Below are positions 8,630 to 17,710 of a DNA stretch of 64,000 nucleotides, one piece after another (the stretch's first letter is position 1; the number at the start of each line of letters is the position of its first letter). The stretch comes from an uncultured Lachnospiraceae bacterium (GTDB lineage Bacteria > Bacillota > Clostridia > Lachnospirales > Lachnospiraceae). The stretch is taken from the NCBI GenBank assembly GCA_900539175.1, contig UQAW01000010.1, forward strand, positions 12,206 through 76,205, read 5' to 3'. The notes under the pieces were generated by a model. That model did no database searches, was not told where the DNA came from, and saw only the letters and a list, made by a program, of their open reading frames with translations. The position numbers were made by a program, and so were the translations under genes.

Positions 8630-11600
8630 ATGATAGTAATGATTTATAATCCTGGCGTATACAAAGAATATTTATTACCCAATATTATGGATGCGGATTA
8701 CACGATTCGCCTGGAAAAAGGAATTTTTCCAATTACAGAAGATGTAAGAGTTTTATTGGAAATTGATCAGAGCGGATGGAAGATGAAGGAGGGCTTTGGA
8801 TATACGATTTACAGAAAAGACGGGAATAAAAAACTGATATCAACATTTCTTAAGGATGGAGATATTTATGATCTCAATATAAGTGGTTGTGGAAACCTGC
8901 AGATGATAGTTATGGATGTGAATTTTATCTTTCCGATTCTTGAAAAGATAGATTTGACAGGAAACCAGAGGTTTACGGTTGGAAGAAATCCGGAAAATGA
9001 TATTGAATATCATTTTTTGGAACTGATTTCCAAGCATCATGCAGTAATATACAAGGAGATGGACGGTTGGTATATAGAAGATATCAGTGTAAATGGGGTT
9101 TTCAGCGGATACAGCAGAATTTCAGGGCGTAAAAAATTGAATTTTGGAGAACAGATTCATATCTTTGGTCTTCATCTGGTATATCTGGGGGATATGTTGG
9201 CAGTCGGAGCCTCTTATGGGGATCTGTGTATCCATGAGGAGACAGTTCGGTTTATACTTCCTCTTCCCGGTAGCAGCAGAGAACTAACGGTAAAGGAAAA
9301 ACATTATTTTAACCGTTCTCCCAGAAATATGCCGGTGATCAATACCGGTGAAATAGAAATAGAAGCGCCGCCTGTAAAAAATATAATAAAACAGAAACCG
9401 GCATTTTTGACGATTGGTCCGGCATTTACCATGGCAATTCCCATGCTCCTGGGATGTCTGATGATGATTTTGGCATCCAGAAGCACCGGACGTTCTACCG
9501 GGGCGTTTATGTTTACCGGGGTTATTACGGCTGTGGGTTCGGCAGTACTTGGTGTATTTTGGGGTTATATGAACATGAAATATGCAAAGGCACAACAGAT
9601 GGAAGAGGAACAGGTAAGGTTTAATTCTTATGCCAGTTATCTGATTCGTGTTGCAGAGGAACTGAAAGCGAAATATCAGCAGAATCAGTCTGCGATGGCA
9701 ATGATTTATCCGGATGCGGCAGTTTGTGCAAATTATGATGAGAAGTGTTCTGCTCTCTGGAACAGGAATAGAAAGCATCCGGACTTTCTGTTTCACCGTC
9801 TTGGAATTGGAGATGAACTTTTTCAAGTGAGTATTAAGACACCGCAGAAAAAATTTACAATGTATGAAGATCTTCTGGAGAAAAAACCTTATGAAATTCA
9901 GGAAGATTATAAGATTTTGCATCAGGTACCGGTGGGAATGGATTTTTTTGAACATAGGCTGATCGGACTGGTAGGAAAACCGGACAGAAAAGGTGCAACT
10001 GAACTTATGCATATTATCGCAGCGCAGGTAGCAGCAAATAATTGTTATACAGATGTAAAGATGGTATTCATCTACGATAAAGATAAGTGTATAAGACGGG
10101 AAGACTGGGAGTGTATGAAGTGGTTTCCGCATGTCTGGAATCAGGGACATAAGACCAGATATCTGGCGTCTGATAAAATGGAGGCCAGTGATTTGTTTTA
10201 CGAGTTATCCGGAATCTTCCGCAGAAGAGATGAAGATTCTGGTTTGACGGAAAAGAAAAATATCAGGAAACCGTATTATTTGTTGTTCGTATCTCATCCG
10301 GAGCTTCTGGAAGGAGAATTAATCCGAAAATACATCTATGCTTCGGAAGAAAAATATGGATTGACAGCGATTCTTCTGGCAGATGATGCGGAAGAACTGC
10401 CGAATGAATGTGAGGTCATTATTCAGAAAGATCAATCATATTCCGGTTTGCTTTATATGCAAAGCGGAAATGAAGGAAAGAAGGATGTCCTGTTTGATAA
10501 AGTCTCAGCAGAAGACCTGGAATGTATGGGCAGAAGAATCAGCGGACTGGAAGTCAATGAAGTGGAGGAAAATGCAGATATCCCGAACAGCCTTGATTTT
10601 TTTGAAATGTATGGAGTGAAAAAGAAGGAAGAACTGCAGGTACCGGAGCGATGGAAAAAGAACCGGGCTTATCATAGTATGCGTGCACTGATCGGAAAGA
10701 AGGCGGGGGAACAGGATTGTTATCTGGATATTCATGAAAAATATCACGGTCCCCATGGATTGATTGCAGGTACTACCGGTTCCGGAAAAAGTGAGATGCT
10801 TCAGACCTATATCCTGTCATTGGCTGTAAACTTCAGTCCGGATGATGTTGCTTTCTTTTTAATTGACTTTAAGGGAGGTGGAATGGCAAACTTGTTTGAA
10901 GATTTGCCTCATCTGGTGGGAAAGATATCAAATCTTTCGGGAAACCAGGTACATCGGGCGATGATTTCAATTAAGAGCGAAAATACGAGACGTCAAAGGA
11001 TCTTTCGTGAATATGGAGTTAATAATATCAATCTGTATACAAGACTTTACAAAAATCATGAGGCCATATTGGCGGTTCCTCATCTTTTTATCGTGATTGA
11101 TGAATTTGCAGAGTTAAAAAAAGAAGAACCGGATTTTATGCGTGAATTAATCAGCGTAGCTCAGGTTGGACGCAGTCTGGGGGTACACCTGATTCTTGCA
11201 ACACAGAAACCAAGCGGTACTGTGGATGATAACATCTGGAGCAACTCGAAATTTCGAATTTGTCTCAGAGTACAGGACAGGCAGGATAGTGTTGATATGC
11301 TGCACAAACCGGATGCGGCTTTTTTGACACAGGCGGGAAGATGCTACATACAGGTGGGAAATGACGAAATCTATGAACAATTCCAGCCTGGGTACAGCGG
11401 GGCAGCTTTTGATGATTCAGATGTCAGCGGAAACAGTCAGTCTGTTATGATGGTGACCAGAACCGGAAAAGCTGCCGTAATCAGAAGGAGAAGAGGGCAG
11501 GCAAGGGGAACGGATGGTTCAGTTAAAGAGATTACTCAACTGGATGCTATGATTGCATATCTGAACCGGATTGCAAAGGAAAATCATTATCAGTCTCCGA

Positions 11601-13306
11601 TGCAGTTATGGCTTCCGGTGCTGCCTAAAAAACTTCTGTTGGAGGAACTGGAAAGCAGGTCAATTCCTCCGCTTGTTCAGGAAAAGCAACAAGGTTTTCA
11701 CCTGAAAGCAGCAATCGGACTTTTTGATGATCCCGTAAATCAGGCTCAGCAGCCATTGGTCGTAGATTTTGGGGAAAATGGACATTATGCTGTCTGTGGA
11801 ACTGTGGTCAGCGGTAAGAGTACATTTTTGCAGACATTAGTTTTCGCACTGCTTTCAAAATATTCGCCTGGAGAATTGAATCTGTATCTGTTGGATTTCA
11901 GCAGCAGGATGCTGGAAGTTTTTCAGGAGGCACCTCAGGTAGGCGGTATTATTTTTGAGAATGAAGAGGATCGGACAGGAAAGTTTTTCTATATGATCCG
12001 GCAGATGATGAAAGAGCGTAAGGAGTTGTTAAAAGGCGGTAATTATAGTCAGTATGTCAGAGCATATGGGATGAAACTGCCGGCTGTTGTAATCTGCATT
12101 GATCATGTGGCAAACTTCCGTGAAAAGACAAATAACAGATATGATGAAGATCTGATTCAAATCTCCCGGGAAGGTGTGGGGTATGGTATCTATCTTATGC
12201 TGTCTTCAGCAGGATTTGGTATGGCAGAGATACCGAATCGTGTGGGAGATAATATTCGAAACGTGATTTGTCTTGAGATGGGAGATAAATATAAGTATAT
12301 GGATGCGCTTCATACGACAAAAATTATGATACAGCCGGAAGCGGATATCAAGGGACGAGGTATTGCACACATAAATGGTGTTGTGTTGGAGTTCCAGACA
12401 GCATTGGCGCTGGATGCACCGGACGATTTTGAAAGAGGAAAATGCCTGGAAGAATTTTGTCGGAGAAAGGCAGAAGAAAACAGTGAGGAATCGGCAAGGA
12501 GAATACCGGAGATACCAAAAGAACCACAGTTAGCGGATCTTGAGGAATTGAAGGCGTATTCTTTGGCAGCAAAGGGAAAACATATGATTCCGTTTGCTTA
12601 TAACGTAGAGGACGCGTCTTTGTATGGCGTAAATCTGGCAGATACGTATTGTTATACGATATTGGGACCTGCAAGAAGCGGTAAGAAAAATACGTTGAGG
12701 GCCTTAATGGCAGGTGTAGAACAAAAAGAAGGAGAATGCTGTATTATGGAATTTTCTTCTTCTGATTTTAAAAGATATGGAGAAAAGGGTAAGTTTACTT
12801 ATGTATCTACACCAAAGGAGATGTTTGATTACTGGAAGGGGCTTACGCCAATCTTTATAGAGCGGAACCAGAAAAAAAAGCAGTTTTTGGAACAGGGATT
12901 CAGTGAAGAGGAAATTTTTGCAGAGATGAAAGAACTGTTTCTGCCTGTTTTTCTATTTATAGCAGATGTAGCAGATTTTTTCCGAACTGTCTATGCATCA
13001 AATCCAAATGTCGGTTCCATGAAGGGATTTGTGGAAAACATCATCAGTAAAGGAAGTCTTCATAATATCTACTTTATCGGTGCGCTTGATACCGCAGATG
13101 CGGCAGGCTGTACCTATAAAGCGTATTATGACTTTGTGAACTATAAGAGGGGAATTTGTCTGGGCAGGTTGTCCGGACAACGTCTGTTTTCTTTTGCCGG
13201 TCTCTCATATACACAGCAAAATAAGATGATGAAACGTGGAATGGGTGTTGCAGTTGAGGAAGAATCAGAGGCACGGTATCTTATAGTTCCACAGGTTCGG
13301 AGGTAA
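8630..13306 (+). CDS. essC: EssC-type FtsK/SpoIIIE ATPase, copy 1 (T7SS motor)
   Basis: The product has 1,558 residues, the usual length for Firmicute EssC/YukBA. The N-terminus holds an FHA-like domain (VGRNPENDI, ISKHHAVI, DISVNGV at about 117-170). Two membrane spans follow (about 262-310), then three FtsK-like ATPase modules. Module 1 has Walker A GTTGSGKS at 714-721 and Walker B VIDEF near 822, followed by ATQKPSG; it looks fully active. Module 2 has GTVVSGKST at 1057. Module 3 has GPARSGKK at 1346, where the last Ser/Thr is replaced. It energises export of WXG100 proteins and effectors. The gene begins the run that also contains the LytTR regulator, the EsaB-like protein and the WXG array. 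Confidence 0.93.
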   Translation: MIVMIYNPGVYKEYLLPNIMDADYTIRLEKGIFPITEDVRVLLEIDQSGWKMKEGFGYTIYRKDGNKKLISTFLKDGDIYDLNISGCGNLQMIVMDVNFIFPILEKIDLTGNQRFTVGRNPENDIEYHFLELISKHHAVIYKEMDGWYIEDISVNGVFSGYSRISGRKKLNFGEQIHIFGLHLVYLGDMLAVGASYGDLCIHEETVRFILPLPGSSRELTVKEKHYFNRSPRNMPVINTGEIEIEAPPVKNIIKQKPAFLTIGPAFTMAIPMLLGCLMMILASRSTGRSTGAFMFTGVITAVGSAVLGVFWGYMNMKYAKAQQMEEEQVRFNSYASYLIRVAEELKAKYQQNQSAMAMIYPDAAVCANYDEKCSALWNRNRKHPDFLFHRLGIGDELFQVSIKTPQKKFTMYEDLLEKKPYEIQEDYKILHQVPVGMDFFEHRLIGLVGKPDRKGATELMHIIAAQVAANNCYTDVKMVFIYDKDKCIRREDWECMKWFPHVWNQGHKTRYLASDKMEASDLFYELSGIFRRRDEDSGLTEKKNIRKPYYLLFVSHPELLEGELIRKYIYASEEKYGLTAILLADDAEELPNECEVIIQKDQSYSGLLYMQSGNEGKKDVLFDKVSAEDLECMGRRISGLEVNEVEENADIPNSLDFFEMYGVKKKEELQVPERWKKNRAYHSMRALIGKKAGEQDCYLDIHEKYHGPHGLIAGTTGSGKSEMLQTYILSLAVNFSPDDVAFFLIDFKGGGMANLFEDLPHLVGKISNLSGNQVHRAMISIKSENTRRQRIFREYGVNNINLYTRLYKNHEAILAVPHLFIVIDEFAELKKEEPDFMRELISVAQVGRSLGVHLILATQKPSGTVDDNIWSNSKFRICLRVQDRQDSVDMLHKPDAAFLTQAGRCYIQVGNDEIYEQFQPGYSGAAFDDSDVSGNSQSVMMVTRTGKAAVIRRRRGQARGTDGSVKEITQLDAMIAYLNRIAKENHYQSPMQLWLPVLPKKLLLEELESRSIPPLVQEKQQGFHLKAAIGLFDDPVNQAQQPLVVDFGENGHYAVCGTVVSGKSTFLQTLVFALLSKYSPGELNLYLLDFSSRMLEVFQEAPQVGGIIFENEEDRTGKFFYMIRQMMKERKELLKGGNYSQYVRAYGMKLPAVVICIDHVANFREKTNNRYDEDLIQISREGVGYGIYLMLSSAGFGMAEIPNRVGDNIRNVICLEMGDKYKYMDALHTTKIMIQPEADIKGRGIAHINGVVLEFQTALALDAPDDFERGKCLEEFCRRKAEENSEESARRIPEIPKEPQLADLEELKAYSLAAKGKHMIPFAYNVEDASLYGVNLADTYCYTILGPARSGKKNTLRALMAGVEQKEGECCIMEFSSSDFKRYGEKGKFTYVSTPKEMFDYWKGLTPIFIERNQKKKQFLEQGFSEEEIFAEMKELFLPVFLFIADVADFFRTVYASNPNVGSMKGFVENIISKGSLHNIYFIGALDTADAAGCTYKAYYDFVNYKRGICLGRLSGQRLFSFAGLSYTQQNKMMKRGMGVAVEEESEARYLIVPQVRR

Positions 13307-13310
13307 AGAG

Positions 13311-14039
13311 ATGGTGTCAATGCTGATTGTCTGTGGGAAACAGCAGGAGGCAGAGGGAATAAGAATACAAATCAGGGAATTTGCAGGACTATTCAGTGAG
13401 GAAAAATGGGAATATCATCTTTGTCAAAATACAGAACAGTTGAAAGAATATCTGGAAAAGATTTCCGAAATTAATATGGCGTGCATGGATCTTGATGTAA
13501 AGGATGGTATTCATTATGCGCGGCAGGTTCGCAAGGAGAACAGGCAGGCATTTTTGATATTGATTGCAAACCCTGAGATGTCGCCGATGTCCTATATGCG
13601 TCCGGATATTATGGCAGAATCTTTATTGCTTCGTCCGTTAAAAAAAGAAGTGATGAGCGAAGTCATTAGGGAGGCTGTGTCAGAATTTTCCAAAAGATTT
13701 TTAAAAACTGATAAGGAGGAATCCTTTGTGCTGCAGGGCAGGGAAGGCAGATGGGTATTGGAATATGACCGGATTCTTTATTTTGAATCCAGAGATAAGA
13801 GAGTGTTTGTGAATACTGCGGATCGGGAAATTGCATTTTATGATACATTGGACCATCTGCAGGAGGAACTGCCAGAGCAATTTTTGCGGTGTCACAGAAG
13901 TTTTATTGTAAACAGAAAACGGATTCAGCAGATTCAGTTGGCAAAAAACCGGATTATTCTTCAGGGAGAATACGAGATTCCGGTATCGCGCACCTGCAGA
14001 AAGGCAGTGAAGGAGATTGGACATGAGTCAGATTTATGA
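13311..14039 (+). CDS. LytTR-family response regulator
   Basis: The product has 242 residues. The first about 120 form a receiver-like fold (MLIVCGKQQEAEG...MACMDLDVKDG...LLLRPLKKEVM) with an Asp-rich beta-3 end. The C-terminus is a LytTR DNA-binding domain (VLQGREGRWVLEYDRILYFES...FLRCHRSFIVNRKRIQQI). Its ribosome site GGAGGTAAAG overlaps the end of essC, so the two are translationally linked. No histidine kinase gene is nearby, so the signal is unknown. LytTR proteins usually control extracellular systems, and control of the T7SS promoters in this locus is a reasonable guess. Confidence 0.85.
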   Translation: MVSMLIVCGKQQEAEGIRIQIREFAGLFSEEKWEYHLCQNTEQLKEYLEKISEINMACMDLDVKDGIHYARQVRKENRQAFLILIANPEMSPMSYMRPDIMAESLLLRPLKKEVMSEVIREAVSEFSKRFLKTDKEESFVLQGREGRWVLEYDRILYFESRDKRVFVNTADREIAFYDTLDHLQEELPEQFLRCHRSFIVNRKRIQQIQLAKNRIILQGEYEIPVSRTCRKAVKEIGHESDL

Positions 14040-14715
14040 AAAACAGGTATTCAGCCGACTGGAATGGAAAATTTTTTTGACGGCAGCAAAAATTCATCGG
14101 ATGTATGGCTTTTCTATGCCGCGCACAAAGGACGGTGAAACAAAGGTTTTGGAAGCGCTGGAATCTCTGGTGCGCCGTGGGATATTGATATCCGATGGAA
14201 AAAAATTCAGTCTAAGCAAAGATGCAAAAGAAATGGCTGGTTATCTGCAGGATCCTCGCGGAATTTTCATGTATTATGTCAGAGATGCTTCTGTTCCTGT
14301 CCACTGCTGTTATATAAAAGACCGTATTCTAATGTGTGAACAAGGGATGCTGGGCAATGGTATCCAAAAGGTTGGATATCTGGAGGTACAACAGTGGATG
14401 GATATTCTGAAGGAAGAGGTTCTGGAGAATCTTCCGGTCTGTTCTTATGGGAAAAGTGAGTGGATTGAAGAGGAGGCAGGCGGGAAACCAGATTTTATGA
14501 ATTTGTCTGCGGAGATATGCATGCAGCAGCAGGAGGTCTTGTTCTTAGCCCAGAGCCTTTCTTCAGATGGACGGAAACTATATTGGAGAGCAGTGGTAAG
14601 GGAGCATCCTTTGATTTCAATATTGGAAATGAAAAAGGCAGATGGAACGGGCTGCCGAATTCCTTATGATGAGGAAGTCTTATTGAATAAAATCAGAGAG
14701 TTGTTAATTGGTTAG
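14023..14715 (+). CDS. T7SS-locus protein of unknown function (230 aa)
   Basis: ATG 14023 follows AAGGAGATTGG and overlaps the LytTR gene by 17 bases. The N-terminus (LEWKIFLTAAKIHRMYGF...KVLEALESLVRRGILISDGKKFSLS) looks like a winged helix-turn-helix. The rest alternates strands and helices without a signal peptide or membrane span, so it is cytoplasmic. This type of protein is often found between essC and the ubiquitin-like gene in Clostridial T7SS loci. The overall plan recalls EspG-like substrate chaperones or the DUF5081 group, but I cannot confirm either by eye. Confidence 0.65.
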   Translation: MSQIYEKQVFSRLEWKIFLTAAKIHRMYGFSMPRTKDGETKVLEALESLVRRGILISDGKKFSLSKDAKEMAGYLQDPRGIFMYYVRDASVPVHCCYIKDRILMCEQGMLGNGIQKVGYLEVQQWMDILKEEVLENLPVCSYGKSEWIEEEAGGKPDFMNLSAEICMQQQEVLFLAQSLSSDGRKLYWRAVVREHPLISILEMKKADGTGCRIPYDEEVLLNKIRELLIG

Positions 14716-14725
14716 GAGAAGTAGA

Positions 14726-14974
14726 ATGATATTTGTGGATGTATATGTTCCGGCATTAGAAAAGACATATGATTTTAAAATGGATGAACGCTTGACTGCA
14801 GCAGAGGCAGCGGAGGCATTATCCGATATGATTTGTCAGAAGGAGCAGTGTCAGGTGCAGGGGGACGAGCAAAGGTTGACTTTGTGGGACAGAAGGACAG
14901 GCCAAAGACTATTGCCGGATGAAATACTTTATCGGGCGGGGATTCACTCAGGAAGTACATTGTTGCTGGTTTGA
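14726..14974 (+). CDS. esaB: YukD/EsaB-like ubiquitin-fold protein, copy 1
   Basis: The product has 82 residues from ATG 14726, behind TTAGGAGAAG. It shows the beta-grasp pattern of YukD: MIFVDVYVPALEKTYDFKMD, a helix (TAAEAAEALSDMI), then LTLWDRRTGQRLLPDEILYRAG and SGSTLLLV at the end. YukD/EsaB is a core cytoplasmic component of Firmicute T7SS; it is ubiquitin-like but lacks a Gly-Gly tail, so it is not conjugated. The upstream gene ends 10 bases earlier. A second copy lies before the second essC. Confidence 0.85.
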   Translation: MIFVDVYVPALEKTYDFKMDERLTAAEAAEALSDMICQKEQCQVQGDEQRLTLWDRRTGQRLLPDEILYRAGIHSGSTLLLV

Positions 14975-15095
14975 CCATACCGTTTATCCTGAAAATCCTG
15001 TTATCTGTCAGGTTTTGAACTTTATTATGCGAGGGTCTGGTATTATGACTACATCAGATGAAACCAAATAAAACAGAAAATGGAGGGAACAATTT

Positions 15096-15398
15096 ATGGC
15101 ACTTATTCGTGTAACATCAACAGAGTTGAGAGCAAAAGCAGCGGAACTGAGAGATCTGAATGGAAAATTAAAATCGTCATCCGGAAATCTGGAATCCAGA
15201 GAGGCACAGTTATACTCTATGTGGGACGGTGAATCCAATGAAGCATTTCACAATGCGTTTCTCTCAGACAGGACGCAGATTGACAATATGTATCGTGCAA
15301 TCGAAAATTATATTATCAGTCTGGAAAATATTGCAGCCCGCTATGAGCAGGCGGAGGCGGCAAATGTAGAGATTGCAGCAACAAGAACATATCATTAA
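15096..15398 (+). CDS. WXG100 family protein (WDG)
   Basis: The product has 100 residues, the family's usual length, and a helix-turn-helix hairpin layout with the WXG turn as WDG near residue 44 (SMWDGESNEAF). A YxxxE export-type motif (YEQAE) sits near the C-terminus. A TGGAGGG ribosome site precedes ATG 15096. It is the first of six small helical genes in a row and is separated from esaB by 121 bases, the largest gap in the run, so an internal promoter is possible. It is probably a secreted T7SS substrate or an effector partner. Confidence 0.9.
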   Translation: MALIRVTSTELRAKAAELRDLNGKLKSSSGNLESREAQLYSMWDGESNEAFHNAFLSDRTQIDNMYRAIENYIISLENIAARYEQAEAANVEIAATRTYH

Positions 15399-15426
15399 GT
15401 GGATAGAAAGAGAGGAGATTGAGAGT

Positions 15427-15741
15427 ATGGAAGGTATTATGAAAGTTACTCCGGAAGAATTAATTGCGGCATCAGGTGATTTTTCAGTTGAGGCAGGAAA
15501 CATCAGTCTTTATACGATGGGGATGGTGGAAATTGTAGAGGGAATGAGTTCTGTATGGGAGGGTGAAGCACAAAGTGCATACAGTGCAAAATTTCATACA
15601 CTGGATGATGATATTCAGCGGATGATTCGTATGATACAGGAACATGCGGCAGATTTGGAAGAGATGGCAAATCAGTTCCGGAATGCAGAGACATCGAACA
15701 TGGATGAAATAGGAAGTCTTTTATCCGATGCTATAGAGTAA
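15427..15741 (+). CDS. WXG100 family protein (WEG)
   Basis: The product has 104 residues from ATG 15427; AGGAG lies 9 bases before it, and upstream in-frame codons belong to the tail of the previous gene. It has the WXG turn as WEG (SSVWEGEAQSAY) between two amphipathic helices. The position of the usual tyrosine in the C-terminal YxxxE motif is Phe (FRNAE). It begins MEGIMKVTPEELIAASGDF, a common WXG100 opening. It is the second of the six-gene array. Confidence 0.88.
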   Translation: MEGIMKVTPEELIAASGDFSVEAGNISLYTMGMVEIVEGMSSVWEGEAQSAYSAKFHTLDDDIQRMIRMIQEHAADLEEMANQFRNAETSNMDEIGSLLSDAIE

Positions 15742-15755
15742 TCAGGAGGTTTCAG

Positions 15756-16121
15756 GTGTTTGGGATTCGGCTGGATGCGGTAAAGTGGACTATTGAGAAG
15801 TTAAAAGAATATCATGGCCGTATCGATGAAGAGGCAGAACGGCTGCAGGTTGTTTACAGAAATCTGCAGTCGTTGACACAGGTAGAAGAAATCAGGAAAA
15901 GTATTGTGTACACAGCAGAGTATCTGGAAGATGAAAGTGTGAAATTATCACAATACATAGGCGCACTTGAACAGATTGCGGAGCAATATGAGAGGACAGA
16001 ACAGCGATTGATTCAAAGCAGTGAGGAAGAATTGAGAATAAAAGAACCTCTGCAGATTGGTTATCAGGATGTGGAATGGTTAAGAAACGAAGATCTGGGA
16101 TTTGAACTTCAATTTGAGTGA
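15756..16121 (+). CDS. WXG100-like helical protein without the WXG turn
   Basis: The product has 121 residues from GTG 15756, preceded by AGGAGG. It is two long helices with heptad-like spacing, but the turn reads LQSLTQVEE and has no WXG. A C-terminal YERTE fits the YxxxE export motif, and an acidic tail of about 30 residues follows it. Members without WXG often act as the silent half of a heterodimer or as effector chaperones; here that is inferred only from its place in the array. Confidence 0.7.
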   Translation: MFGIRLDAVKWTIEKLKEYHGRIDEEAERLQVVYRNLQSLTQVEEIRKSIVYTAEYLEDESVKLSQYIGALEQIAEQYERTEQRLIQSSEEELRIKEPLQIGYQDVEWLRNEDLGFELQFE

Positions 16122-16135
16122 TGAGGTAAGAAGGT

Positions 16136-16435
16136 ATGGAGTATATTGAAATAACAACGCAGGCCCTTGAAAAAGACATCAATTCCATGACAGAACGTTT
16201 AAAAAATGTAATAGAACAGATGAAAGTTATAGTGGAGGATATGAAGGAATTGAATTGTATGTGGACAGGGGCAGCAAGCAGTGCATATAGCCTTCAGTTT
16301 ATGCAGGATTGTGAGCGGATGAATGAAGTTCAGGAGATGATGTTCGGTTATCTTACCAGATTGGAGGAAGTTGAGAGTGAATATAACAGATGCGAAAATA
16401 TGGTTTCGGATATTATTCGTACGATTCGTATATAG
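16136..16435 (+). CDS. WXG100 family protein (WTG)
   Basis: The product has 99 residues, starting MEYIEITTQALEKDINSM. The turn is WTG (LNCMWTGAASSAY) near residue 41, and YNRCE near the end matches YxxxE. Two cysteines (in NCMW and NRCE) are unusual for the family and could matter outside the cell. The gene is 14 bases after the previous stop and has a GAGGTAAGAAGG leader. Confidence 0.9.
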   Translation: MEYIEITTQALEKDINSMTERLKNVIEQMKVIVEDMKELNCMWTGAASSAYSLQFMQDCERMNEVQEMMFGYLTRLEEVESEYNRCENMVSDIIRTIRI

Positions 16436-16447
16436 GAGGCGGAGTTG

Positions 16448-16783
16448 ATGGCAGATCATATTCCTACATCAGACAGTGAAATAAAAGTACCTTTGGAGGT
16501 ACTGAGGGAAAAGGCTGATACGGCAGAACAAAGGATTGCAGGTATCAGAAATGAATTTTCAGAAATGGAACAATATGTTAAAGGGATGGGTATTTACTGG
16601 AAAGGGGAAGCAGCAGAAGGATTTCAGATATCTTATCAGGAAAAGCAGAATGATATCTGCGAAATACTGGACAGATTTAAAGAGCAGATTGATGATCTCC
16701 GGAAGATAGCCGGTATTTATCAGGAGGCAGAACAGAATGCGGTCAATACAGTGGAAGAACTGACGTCGGATATTTTGGTTTAA
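16448..16783 (+). CDS. WXG100 family protein (WKG)
   Basis: The product has 111 residues from ATG 16448 behind AGGAGGCGG; a TTG three bases earlier is less likely. The turn is WKG (GMGIYWKGEAAEGF) and the C-terminal motif is YQEAE. The N-terminus is about 12 residues longer than average. It is the fifth gene of the array and 12 bases after the fourth. Confidence 0.9.
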   Translation: MADHIPTSDSEIKVPLEVLREKADTAEQRIAGIRNEFSEMEQYVKGMGIYWKGEAAEGFQISYQEKQNDICEILDRFKEQIDDLRKIAGIYQEAEQNAVNTVEELTSDILV

Positions 16784-16807
16784 GAAAGATAGCAGGAAGG
16801 GGTAACT

Positions 16808-17119
16808 ATGGGTTTCATTCAGTTTGATTTTCAAAAAGCATATCAGCAGCAACTGGAATTAGATTCTATTGCTGCTGAGTTGAACCAGTTGGCAGAAAGA
16901 GATATGGCAGAAGTTTTGAATCAGCTTCAGTCAGCCTGGAGCGGAGAAAATGCAGATGCGTATCTGGCAAAAGGTATTTTGCTGCAGCAACATATGAATC
17001 AGACGGCAAAAAAGGTTAGAAATACTGCGAATGCATTGGAGATGGTGTCGAAGGCGCTGAGACAGGCGGAAGACCATGCAGTTGAAATTGCAGGAAAAAG
17101 AACTTATGGTGATAAATAA
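16808..17119 (+). CDS. WXG100 family protein (WSG)
   Basis: The product has 103 residues. The turn is WSG (LQSAWSGENADAYLAKG). The C-terminal motif position reads LRQAE, so the tyrosine is missing. The ribosome site is GGAAGGGG. Its stop codon shares a base with the ATG of the following FHA gene (TAATG), which implies coupled translation of the last WXG protein and the FHA protein. Confidence 0.9.
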   Translation: MGFIQFDFQKAYQQQLELDSIAAELNQLAERDMAEVLNQLQSAWSGENADAYLAKGILLQQHMNQTAKKVRNTANALEMVSKALRQAEDHAVEIAGKRTYGDK

Positions 17120-17706
17120 TGTCAGATATAATTGTTACAGTGATTTTAGGTGTGGGCTTTTTATCCTGCGGAATACTGATGCTTGTATTGTTGACACGAA
17201 AAAAAGAACAAAAAGAAATAGAAAAAGAGTGTGTCAAAAGGGACGGATTTTATGTAAGACATGGGATTCGTATTGAGGATAAGGTTATAAAAAGTACTTA
17301 TGAAGATGTGATGGGAATCACAGGGAAGGATGATTATCCAACAGTTGTAAAGGGAAAGTATGGGGAAAGAGGATATATTGCCGGAGATCATCTTCTTCAA
17401 CTGATATCCTCTTACAAAAAAGTCAGTTATGAAATTATCTTTCAAAATTCAGTAATAATCGGGAGAAATATAGAAAAAAGACAATATGGAGAAATATTTT
17501 TGGAAATCCATGACAGACAGGTATCCAGGAGACATTGCAAGGTAACTTATCATTCAGGCAGATATTTTGTGGAGGATCTTGGGTCGAAGAATGGGACTTA
17601 TCTGGATGGAAAACAAGTAACAGAACCAAGGCTTTTAAAAAATGGAGCAATCCTTCAAATTGGGAAATGTGATTATCAAATCTATCTTTCAGGGAGGAAC
17701 GAATAA
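17119..17706 (+). CDS. Membrane-anchored FHA-domain protein
   Basis: The product has 195 residues. The N-terminal span (about 4-26) is followed by a basic, Lys/Glu-rich linker and a C-terminal FHA domain with IGRNIEKR, VSRRHCKV and DLGSKNGTYLDGK, which is a good match to the binding-loop pattern. The start overlaps the WXG gene by one base. With the protein at 8044 it is one of two FHA proteins anchored to the inner membrane face, probably docking phosphorylated T7SS parts. Confidence 0.88.
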   Translation: MSDIIVTVILGVGFLSCGILMLVLLTRKKEQKEIEKECVKRDGFYVRHGIRIEDKVIKSTYEDVMGITGKDDYPTVVKGKYGERGYIAGDHLLQLISSYKKVSYEIIFQNSVIIGRNIEKRQYGEIFLEIHDRQVSRRHCKVTYHSGRYFVEDLGSKNGTYLDGKQVTEPRLLKNGAILQIGKCDYQIYLSGRNE

Positions 17707-17710
17707 GGAT

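Noticed and set aside
9284..10150. 288-codon minus-strand frame inside essC copy 1
   Set aside because: It lies entirely antisense to conserved FtsK-type coding sequence and has no recognisable domain.
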